64,000 bases of DNA. It comes from Bradysia coprophila. Lineage: Eukaryota; Arthropoda; Insecta; Diptera; Sciaridae. The position numbers and the translations under genes were made by a program. The notes beneath the pieces are model-generated. The model ran no database searches. It saw nothing but the letters and a program-made list of their open reading frames with translations, and had not been told where the DNA came from. The stretch is from positions 1,830,507 to 1,894,506 of the forward strand of contig NW_023503293.1 of assembly GCF_014529535.1 (NCBI RefSeq), written 5' to 3'. Positions 22,941 through 31,432 of the stretch are shown here, one piece after another (position 1 is the stretch's first letter; each line of letters begins with the position of its first letter).

Positions 22941-23147
22941 TTAACACATTCAAAATAATTGCGGCTTGTCAACTTTCGGCACCCTGGACTTTACTTAAAT
23001 AGTCCTGGAATACCTCCAAATAAATTTCTAAAAATCTAGAATTCAGTTTTGGATTTTTAGAAATTTATTTGGAGGCATTCCTCGACTATTTAAGTAAAGT
23101 CCAGGGTGCCGAAAGTTGACAAGCCGTAATTAATTTCAATGTGTTAA
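22941..23147. mobile_element. Palindromic TTAA-flanked miniature element (piggyBac-like)
   Basis: The left boundary TTAA (22941-22944) and right boundary TTAA (23144-23147) enclose almost perfect inverted arms of about 95 bases. The inner 74 bases (from GGCTTGTCAACTTTCGGCAC) differ at three positions only, with a loop of about 15 bases near 23040. The outer 20 bases, CACATTCAAAATAATTGCGG, have three further mismatches. TTAA duplication is the hallmark of piggyBac transposons, so this is inferred to be a piggyBac-mobilised miniature element. It has no coding capacity. Confidence 0.7.
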
Positions 23148-23682
23148 TGCTTCGGGGACGAAAATGAGGTAATTTTTTGGATTTATTTCGTCCCTTTGCA
23201 TACGAAATAGTCTTGGAAGATTGATTTTAGTTGCTTGTCACTTTCGCTTGTTGCACTCACTTCGTTCGAAATTGTGAAATTTCCTACATAAACACAATAG
23301 TTATTTCATGCTTCGGGCCGAAAATGAGGGTAATTTTTCAACTTTTCTCTGGTTTTCGGCTCTCTGCATGAAAACTTACATGTGTACCTGTTTGGGACGA
23401 TTGAGTTTAGGCACTTTCGCTTGTAAGCCTCACTTCGTTCCGCCTACAATTCGTGAAATTGCCTAAAATCAATAGTCCAAAACAGGTACACAAATAACTA
23501 TTTCCAATCCATGTTTCGGGGCCGAAAACGAGGGTTTTCCCAAAGCTTTTTAGTTTTTTCGAAAGTTTTTTGTATTTGTTTGTGTACGATTGTTTTTACA
23601 AATAAAAAGTTCAGATGTCGCGATTATGTGTGAATATTGTTTATTCGAGGCGAAAACGAGAGTTTTTTTGGTGGACATGTGA
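23148..23682 (+). repeat. Diverged tandem copies of a GGGCCGAAAATGAGG repeat
   Basis: The phrase ATGCTTCGGGGACGAAAATG recurs as ATGCTTCGGGCCGAAAATGA and CATGTTTCGGGGCCGAAAAC at intervals of about 160-210 bases, with CACTTTCGCTTGT...CACTTCGTTC between. A fragment of the same family (CACTTCGTTC...GCGAAATTATCCTAAAAT) lies at about 39230-39315. There is no coding potential. Confidence 0.55.
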
Positions 23683-23696
23683 AATAGTAGATATCA

Positions 23697-23784
23697 GGGA
23701 AGTAATTTGATATGTATCCGATGGCTTTCTTTAGCCCGAGGTACTTTTACTCATCGTGATACGAGATATCAAATTATTTCCCGT
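23697..23784. repeat. Hairpin family B, copy 2
   Basis: The left arm GGGAAGTAATTTGATATG and right arm CATCGTGATACGAGATATCA + AATTATTTCCC pair at their ends, but the left arm has lost part of its inner stretch. The centre TTAGCCCGAGGTACTTTTAC matches copy 1 at 16593-16694. Confidence 0.65.
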
Positions 23785-23795
23785 GTGCAGTATGT

Positions 23796-23864
23796 TATTT
23801 TATCTACCTAGGTGAAATAATAGCAGGGAAAAAGTGCTATTATTTCACCTAGGTAGATAAAATA
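23796..23864. repeat. Perfect 30-bp-arm hairpin
   Basis: The left arm TATTTTATCTACCTAGGTGA + AATAATAGCA (23796-23825) is matched exactly by its reverse complement at 23835-23864 with a 9-base loop. Each arm also contains the palindrome ACCTAGGT. Confidence 0.85.
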
Positions 23865-23868
23865 GCGT

Positions 23869-23977
23869 ATTCACCTCGGTCCAAATGTTTATTTAGACAC
23901 TTGGGGTTATACCATTCGCCTCCGGCTCATGCAATAACTCCCCAAGTGTCTAAATAAACATATGGACAGAGGTGAAT
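23869..23977. repeat. Hairpin with arms of about 43 bp
   Basis: ATTCACCTCGGTCCAAATGT + TTATTTAGACACTTGGGG on the left pairs with the right arm ending GGACAGAGGTGAAT, with two mismatches and a small offset near the loop. The inner 20 bases TGTTTATTTAGACACTTGGG pair perfectly. It directly follows the preceding hairpin, giving two consecutive cruciform-capable segments in 180 bp. Confidence 0.85.
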
Positions 23978-24090
23978 AATCTACTATTACTTGTCATCCA
24001 AATAACTCGGGAAAAAATTCACCGCTGTAGAGAATTAGAAACGTCCAGTAAAAGACTTTGTGTTAGAAGCTTCCTCAGTTCTAATAGCAA

Positions 24091-24271
24091 ATAATAGTAC
24101 ATTACTTACTAATGGGGTAAATGATGGAAATGGCGTAGCCGACGACGGTAAACACCCAAGAAGTACCATTTTCATCTTTTGCCCCATTGCCTAGTAAGGT
24201 ATTCAAAAACTTGAGGTAAAAATTTGGCTCCATGCAAATAAGTTAACTTTACCTCACGTTTTTGAATAAAA
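24091..24271 (+). repeat. Foldback element family A, copy 2
   Basis: This copy has the same plan as 11806-11996: ATAATAGTACATTACTTACT, then AATGGGGTAAATGATGGAAA paired with a TTTTCATCTTTTGCCCCATT arm. A second inverted pair follows, TATTCAAAAACTTGAGGTAA against TTTACCTCACGTTTTTGAAT. The second pair is better preserved here than in copy 1. Confidence 0.7.
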
Positions 24272-26585
24272 GAATATTTATGTGTGAAATATCTGCATAA
24301 GTGTGTTTTCTTGCACGACATCAATTTTAGACATCATCTGCAAACGCCGGATCGCTCGCTGCATCCTTACACCACCTCATGATTCTGACGATAATCATCA
24401 GAAGAGGTGAGTATATACATAAAATCCGTCATTACAGCATAGAGATTAATTTTTCTTCCCGACCGATTTAATACTTCATACCTATTAACCCTGACCATAG
24501 TAAACCGTAAAAAAAATTGTAGCCACCGAATATCAATGAAATCGAACGAAACACAAATAAATCCAAGTTTCGAATTGTTTCTTGGAAATTCCCAACGATT
24601 TCAATTTTTTTGTAATATCTCACCAACGTTCCAGTCATCACCACCAATTGGGTGTATGTATATTTATGTGTTTTGGCGATATATATGTCACATATTTATT
24701 ACTGTCGGAACGTAAAGTATATTTTAAGGAATTCCCTCAACTTTTGGTTATTTAAATATGTTAATCGTTTTAAAGGTTCTTCATCAATGATAACTACTAT
24801 ATACCAACCGAAAGCGTGATTCCATTACCTGACTGACTATGTGAATTTGTACTGTTATCTGGGAGATGTAAGCGATATCTAAGTTTATGATGGGGTAGAC
24901 CGGCTGAACGAGTTGCTGAAAATTTTCTTTGAGTGCTATGATTAACTCCAGCTACACATAGCAACGCAAAACAGACCTAATTCAAAATTTTCCTATGTTC
25001 TACTGTCAAATGTGACAGCAGAACAAAAGAAAAATTTGAATTAGTACACCTAACTCACGTTCATATTTGTAGAGTTATAGTAAGAAGAGAGTTGCGAAAA
25101 GAACCCAGAAAATAAAAGTTAGGGCGAAACTCCAGGTATGGGTAGACTTCGTCGCAACGGTATGATATACAATATGTAGAACCGAGCCTCAAATCAACTT
25201 CTTGCTCAGATACTCCGACTCGACCTCTTCTTAATTAGTAGTAACATTTCTTAGACGATTCTACTCGACCGGTACCGCTTTTTTAATGACGGCGCTGCAT
25301 GAGTGGATCAGCTGAAAAACAGCTGGAACGAGATGAGTTACTTACTTCAAAGTCGACGACTATATCCTTCGACAGAAGAAAAACATGTTTACTTCACAAA
25401 AGTACAAATGCATTAGGTGTATGGGGTGAGTATAGTACGGTTACGTACGATCTATGGTTGTACGCACGTGTTATATAAGCATTACAGTTAAGTAAGCACT
25501 ACGGTACTCACTAGGATAACGAGCTGCATCTGCTACGTTCTCAACTGGTTCTTAAAAAAATCTACTTTTTCTTTCGAAGAAAAATCGTTGTTTTCATAGA
25601 AAATACAAAAATGTTTCCTCTAGTTTGTTTATCATACACAAATAAGTAAGGACGGACGTATTCGAAATGTTCTTAACCGGACTATTCTCTTAATATGCAT
25701 ATTGCATGGATACTGTCCAGTCCATTGGATAAGATATTTAATTAGATACAAATTTATGTCTTTGTTCGCTTAAAATCGAAGAATTATCGTCGACTAGCAG
25801 CAAATGTGTTGACAAGAACAAACAAAAACAATAATACGAAATTTATGCTAATGAATATCCTCTACCTATAAAAAAGACGACACTAAAATTCTTTAAAAAT
25901 ACCTACACAGCTGCTCGATCTTCAAAAAAAAAAGTTACGAAACGGTTTGCACTCTCAAGGTTTTCGAATATGATGTGATGACTTAATATTATGAAATTGG
26001 CGAGATATACCAAAGAGACAAAACATACACCCGGTATACTTAGACACATAGTCTAGTCAGGTAACGCCTGAATGTCTGTCCATGAAACGCGAGATAGTGA
26101 TGATAATGATCATTCGAAAATAATGGCTTGAGTATAAGTGTGCGTATCATCTCGAAAAGAAATTCGCGAGCTTATCGTCGTTGTTGTACGATACGATCAG
26201 ACATAGTTATTTATGCAACTGGGTGATAAATGGTTTTTTAGGTAGTAGATGTTTAATTGTCACATGAGACCGCAGGCCAGGTGCGAGAACAGGCAACTTG
26301 TGCAACTGATTAGTAACGCATTTGAGTGGTTAATCAAACAAACCTCTCCTCGTATAGATCATTTTCATTATACGGTACTCCGCAACGTAACCCCACCCAC
26401 TTAATTTTTCGTCAAGCAATCCTTAACCTCAATTAATTGACGTTAACTGCGTTCAATTTACTGGTTTTAATATGAAAATCGTTCGTTCAATTCATTCGAT
26501 ATTTTTCGACATGTCTGACAGTTGAGATCGTGTCTGACGTTTACAAGGTCATGAAAATGATGTATAGAACGTTTTCACCAAGGGA
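24272..26585. other. Intergenic sequence, no gene seen
   Basis: Short unsupported frames only. A small fragment at about 24368-24450 (ACACCACCTC...GAGGTGAGTATATACATAAA) resembles the left part of the TIR element at 26586-27080. The rest holds nothing I can assign. It may include distal upstream DNA of neighbouring genes. Confidence 0.45.
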
Positions 26586-27080
26586 CACACCACTTCTGAT
26601 GATTTTAGGTGTAAGTACAAAAAGTAACCACATCATCACGACGACTAGAATCATCACAGGAGGTGAATTTTTATGAAATCCGTTATTTTATCGTCAAATT
26701 AGATGTGTAACCCAAGGTAGATATATCTTGGAGGTAATGTCATTCAGACACACGGCCTAGTACATAAGTTCGATGCTGACACCTTTTTTTAAAATGGTTA
26801 ACTGCGATTTACTTGTGTTTCAGAAAATATTTTCGCTATCTCAAAACAGATGGTCAGAGTTTCTACTTCATTTTTGTATTTAACAAAAGGAAGAGATGAC
26901 GTACATCTGATTCCGTTTTTTATGACATTATCTTACCTCCACACTATAATCTACCTTGGGGTTACCCGGGTATCTGCATGATTTCCCTACGACGATGAAT
27001 CACCGAGTAAACACGAAAATCGACCTCCGGTGATGATGCGGTAAATTTTTTTTTGATGTAGTATTATCAGAAGTGGTGTG
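26586..27080. mobile_element. TIR element of about 495 bp with an inner inverted-repeat pair
   Basis: The ends CACACCACTTCTGAT and ATCAGAAGTGGTGTG are perfect 15-base inverted repeats. Inside, GTAACCCAAGGTAGATATAT...GGAGGTAATGTCAT from 26706 pairs with ATGACATTATCTTACCTCCA...CTACCTTGGGGTTAC ending at 26965. So either a second element sits inside the first or the family has long interrupted TIRs. No transposase is present. A remnant of the same family may be at 24368-24450. Confidence 0.65.
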
Positions 27081-28318
27081 TTCGTTCCTGCGTATCTAAT
27101 TCTAATAAAATCGTGAAATGAAGGTAAGGAAAGTTTTACTTTTCGTCACTGAGTTGATAAAAACATATTATTGTATGTCGACTCAAAGAAGAAGTCAGCA
27201 AAAAGTAATAAAAATGTGAGACGCTAACTATGACAGTGTTAAAGTTGGTGAAGATCGAGCCCAAATCCACGAAATCAAATACGCCATAAATTTTATTTAA
27301 TTTTGAATAAGGTAAAAAAGAGATTTTATCAAACATTGCAAGTTATTTATAGTTTATTTTCGCATAATCATCTTAACGTATACGTTTGCACACACCTGGT
27401 TGGATTATACTATACGAGCACTAAAAACCGTTTCGCATTTTATGATTGACTCGATGGCTAAAATATTTTAAAAAGTTAAAAATAATGAAAATAGGTAACA
27501 TGGGTATACCGGACGTCGATTTTAGAGAAATTTTTGCCAAATATTAATGGTAAGGTTTGCATACTTCGGTCTTACTTAAATCGCTGCCTAATAGCAGTCG
27601 TTTTTTTCGTAGTCGAGAAAGAAAAGATTGTGAGCGAAGCGAGTGGCAGAACTTCAAATATTTCATCGCCAGGGTAGTTCACATCTTCGAATAAAATTGT
27701 CAGAGAAAGCAATCGAGAATGCGACAAATTGCTTGTTTGCAGCTTATACCACATACCACAACCTGGCTGTACATATAGCTACACTCGAATGCAGTAGTGA
27801 TGTACAATGATGAATGATCAACTGAGATCAAGATCAAGTTAATTTAGAAACCCATTGTAGCACTGCGAATAGCGCGGTTGCAGTGGGTAAAATTCAGTTA
27901 ATTAAAATTGACATAAAAATGGCGGTTAAAAGCAATAAACGTCGAAAAAAAAAATCACAAAAGATACGTTTGCGTCGCGTCGGTGGCTTTTAAGTCCATT
28001 TCTGTTCTTCTGAAACGTGCGGATGGATAGGGCTAAATGAACTTCTCGTTCGTATCTAGATTAATCATTTCTGCAACGGCGCTGCGAAAAGTGAACTTTC
28101 TCATTCCTTACTTGGGTGAAGTATAAAGGATCTTTTTTTTCACTGGATTTAGTTTTTTGACAAAACTTTTCGAAAACAACCTAATTTCGCAACTTGTTGC
28201 ATTAATTACTATTTCCTTATTAATTTCACCAATGAAAGCTCACTGCTGTAGGCTGCTTTTCGGATGCACTTTCGAAAAAGGCATTGCTTGCTCTTCACAT
28301 CCTACCACTACTTATATT
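27081..28318. other. Intergenic sequence, no gene seen
   Basis: AT-rich sequence with several short unsupported frames. A GAGCGAAGCGAG word at about 27632 recalls the repeat at 21.8 and 22.6 kb, but the flanks do not match convincingly. Confidence 0.45.
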
Positions 28319-28453
28319 TGAAAAAATGTTTTCTCGAATTTTCGTGATTTTTTTTAATTTTTTAAAGTTATTACGAATTTTCTTGAAAAACGTTTTCCAA
28401 AAAAATCCGGAAAAATCTAAGAAAATCGCGAAAATTAGAGAAAATATTTTCTT
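28319..28453. repeat. Foldback sequence with about 35-bp arms
   Basis: The left arm GAAAAAATGTTTTCTCGAAT + TTTCGTGATTTT is the approximate reverse complement of the right arm ending AAAATCGCGAAAATTAGAGA + AAATATTTTC. The arms are A/T-rich but the order is specific. Open frames on both strands across it are consequences of the symmetry. Confidence 0.6.
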
Positions 28454-28520
28454 AACCAAACAGAACCAAACAAAATTAAAATAGAAATCTGTCTGACTGC
28501 CTGCCTTTATTGCGTCCAAC

Positions 28521-28521
<1 letters not shown>

Positions 28522-28554
<33 letters not shown>
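28522..28554 (+). repeat. (GA)n microsatellite
   Basis: A run of GA dinucleotides interrupted once by AA, followed closely by a short CA run. Simple-sequence repeat. Confidence 0.9.
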
Positions 28555-28558
<4 letters not shown>

Positions 28559-29119
28559 CAACAACACACACACAAATACCTAAAGTATTTTTTATATTCA
28601 TCGTCTATTTCGACTCACAATTTTGCTATCCAAATTTTAAACTTAGCACAAACATGACCTTCCATGGTGATTGAAAATCGTATGAACTATCAAGAAGATC
28701 ACAGTGATTCTCTAACAAAAATCGTTTGTGGATCAACTACACATATTTCCAGCCGAATCACTGAAATCGACCAGCTTTACATTATTCAAATTTGACATTT
28801 TTCGTCCTCATTTTACATAAAAATTCTTTTTTATTTTGTTCGTCAACCAACAGAACAGTATTTAATTTGGCACATGATATGGCGTTGTGTAATTTAAATA
28901 ACTTAAAAAACGACTCTTCCAGTAACTGTTTAATGGTAGTTTCGGTTGTCCGAGAAGAGTATAAATGCTTCGCAAGATCGATTTTGGAGAAGTGACACTC
29001 ATTTCAGTTCACAAAGTAATGATTTGATGTTTTAAAGGCTAAAACGTTTTAATATCGTCGAAAATTGAATTCAAATGAACTGTTAACGCATTTTCTCCGT
29101 CATAGCGCTAGGACGGTCA

Positions 29120-29125
29120 TGTTTA
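29120..29125 (-). terminator. Possible polyadenylation signal of tsg
   Basis: AATAAA on the minus strand lies about 370 bases past the tsg stop. If it is used, the 3' UTR contains the ATC/GAT hairpin at 29315-29430. The choice among downstream sites is uncertain. Confidence 0.35.
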
Positions 29126-29314
29126 TTATAAAAATGGATGGAATGTTAGTCATTAAGGCACATTATATATGAAGTATACGTAAACATTGCGTAAGTTTTT
29201 TTTTGTGTTTTGTGTTTTTGGCAAGTTATTGTTAGAATCGACAATCAACTCAAATTTATACATTTCTACAAAAAACATAGAATCTTGTTCCTGGGGCGTG
29301 ACAATTTTACAAAA

Positions 29315-29430
29315 ATTGTCTATCATCATCATCTCTTCTATCATCATCATTATCATCGCCATATTAATCGTCATCGATGATGGTATAGATGATGGTGATG
29401 ATAAAGATGGTGATGATGGTGATAGACAAT
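29315..29430. repeat. Self-complementary ATC/GAT microsatellite next to tsg
   Basis: ATTGTCTATCATCATCATC opens a run of ATC triplets that is followed, after a centre at about 29372 (ATCGATGATGG), by GAT/GGT triplets closing with GATAGACAAT. The two halves are reverse complements with interruptions, so the whole folds into a long hairpin. It begins about 60 bases after the tsg stop codon on that gene's strand. Confidence 0.8.
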
Positions 29431-29490
29431 TTCACAAAAAAATGAAATATTCTTAGAAAAACCGCGTATCAAACATTCAATATCCAATAA

Positions 29491-30558
29491 TCAGATATTC
29501 GTGTCAACATCCAATGGTCCATTGCCTTCTCCAAAATCTAATTCGTCTTCGTCGGGCATATCCTCCAAGTCATCGTCTTTCGTTTCCGGACAAGCAGTAC
29601 ATCTACTCTCATTAATTCCATAGTTTATACACGTTGATCCTACACACTCGCAACAGCCGTCGTGAAACCACCTGGAAAGCATTCGATTATTTAATGTAAT
29701 CTGAGTGAATGTTTGTCATCATTACCGATAGCTACTACTGCCCATACTTTGACAATTCGTCTTGCATTTGTTCCACGACAAGCACTGCGACATGTATGCC
29801 ACAGTACAATTGTACGTGATGATGTTTTCTCGCTCTTTTATTGTTGCATCAAGCTCTTGATCCGTTGAATCTGTGGATTGTTTCAAGTTAATTTTTGTTA
29901 CTGTTTGGCTGCTCAAAGCAACGAACAAAAAAAAAATTGAAGAGTCAATACATGGGTTCGGTATACTGTTCGGTATAAATGAGGGACAAGTAACTTCCAT
30001 GTACTATTTCGTCGATTTTTTTGTTGTTTCAAGCTGCAGCATATTCAAAGCCAGTGTACGTACGTAAGAAAAACTTAAAATCTCTGTCTAATTTCGCCCC
30101 ATAAAGGGCTGCATCAAAATCGACTGGAAAGGAAAATGTTGACCACTTTTCCTCTTCATCGGCAACATCCGTCAACGCCTTAAACAATCCAGGAATACCC
30201 TCCAGCTCTTCCACATGCGATTGAGTCGATAAGCCCGATCGTGTTTCATTCGGCTTCGGACACATGTCTGCAAACAATTTGATACCAAATTAAAATCTCC
30301 ACTCAATTTTGCCACTTAATGTGTTATGTATAACCTACCGACACAACTGCAACATTCACTGTATAAATAACTCAAACAATTAAAACATTCCTTGCAACAG
30401 GAACAGTTCTTCAGATCACATCTACAACTTTGTGTTAGCATACATTTTGATACCACACTGGCACACACTTGTTCGTTACATGATGTAACTAAATGTGCTA
30501 ATAAAACTATTGAAAGGACACTGGTGAATATTAAAATGGTCGTTTTGGATTCCGTCAT
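29491..30558 (-). CDS. tsg: Twisted gastrulation, secreted BMP/Chordin-binding protein
   Basis: Four coding exons on the minus strand (30558-30339, 30267-30064, 29900-29726, 29671-29491) join in phase to give 259 aa. Tsg binds BMP ligands with Chordin/Sog and shapes the extracellular BMP gradient that patterns the dorsal side of the embryo. Residues 1-26 form a signal peptide (hydrophobic ILIFTSVLSIVLLAHLV, likely cut before CNEQ). The N-terminal cysteine domain reads CASVVSKCMLTQSCRCDLKN, then CCKECFNCLSYLYSECCSC and MCPKPNET. Next come GIPGLFKALTD and FSFPVDFDAAL. The C-terminal cysteine domain contains CLSWNKCKTNCQSMGSSSYR and WFHDGCCECVGSTCINYG, and an acidic tail follows. Exon 3 could instead start at 29870 (249 aa); both acceptors are in phase. 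A 5' UTR intron is suggested by an acceptor-like TTCATTCACAG 12 bases before the ATG. Confidence 0.93.
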
Positions 30559-31224
30559 GATGTTATTAATCTGTGAATGAGAAAAAGAATTGCGTTGAAA
30601 AAGATGAATCCAGCCTAGAGTCGGGATAATAGTTTAATAATTGCGTGCCTCTCTGTTTGGACGAAAGATTTTAGGCGATTTGGATTGTTGTCAAAATGCC
30701 CAAAATTACTCGTCCAAAGTAAATCCTAGAAAAATTTTACTTGCAAAGGGACGAAAACTCGAGAACAATATTAAGGACTCCCCTCCTTTTCGCCACTGAA
30801 GCATTTAATGGTTACTTTTTTGTCGAGGGATAAAAAGTTGAAAACTCCAGTGTGAAGTTTGTTAATCCGAGTCGAAACCGATGTCAACAATCACACAAAA
30901 ACGAGACTTGCTTCTACACCGAAAACCGTTTATTTCACTAATGAAGCATTTTTTCCGTTCCCTCGCCATGTAATGTACGTAACTCGGACGAAAAAAGATA
31001 AATAACCTTTTCGGTGTTACTGACGTCGGCTTCGCCTCGGATCAACAAACTTCTCGTAAAAGTCTTTTCACCTTTTTCGTATTTGTTACTTAAATATCTA
31101 TGATTTCCCAAACCAATTATCTTGTTCTCCCTAGTAGTGTAACAAGCTATTTTCGACCCTATATAGAGCATGCAAATACCAGATGAATACAATTACACGA
31201 AGTTTATTTACGTAGTGACTATTC
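30559..31224. repeat. tsg upstream region with dispersed repeat (about 30780-31080)
   Basis: Immediate upstream sequence is AT-rich with no obvious core promoter. From about 30780 the words TCGGCTTCGCCTCGGATCAA and 'AATCCGAGTCGAAACCGATG' appear, shared with the repeat copies near 10.9 and 51.8 kb. Blocks such as GAAGCATTT and CCCTCG/CGAGGG occur in both orientations, giving weak foldback symmetry. Confidence 0.5.
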
Positions 31225-31432
31225 GCAGGTGCTTGCCAATAGCCAAATTATTATTAAAGATACTATAGATACCTGCCAATAGTCTGTGTAAAAGGGAAAA
31301 TGCTATTGGCAGGCGCCTGCCAATAGCATTTTCCCTTTTACAGAGGCTATTGGCAGGCGCCTGCCAATAGCATTTTCCCTTTTACAAAGACTATTGGCAG
31401 GCGAAATGACGTGCCAATAGCATCTACGATTA
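31225..31432. repeat. Palindrome array centred on TTGGCAGGCGCCTGCCAA
   Basis: The unit GCTATTGGCAGGCGCCTGCC + AATAGCATTTTCCCTTTTAC occurs repeatedly, and its inverse (GTAAAAGGGAAAATGCTATT) precedes it. This gives a palindrome of about 86 bp (31272-31357), with a second GGCGCC centre about 44 bases to the right. Diverged edge copies are seen at 31225-31245 (GCAGGTGCTTGCCAATAGC) and 31390-31432. GC-rich centres in an AT-rich genome stand out. It contains no gene. Confidence 0.85.

Noticed and set aside
28284-28573. Paired plus and minus frames of 66 and 92 codons
   Set aside because: They arise from a foldback sequence and the adjacent GA microsatellite.
29187-29456. 89-codon plus-strand frame rich in Ile and Asp
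   Set aside because: It is produced by the ATC/GAT microsatellite downstream of tsg.
31225-31432. CRISPR-like repeat array
   Set aside because: The units are palindromic, adjoin without unique spacers and lie in an intron-containing eukaryotic genome. There are no cas genes.
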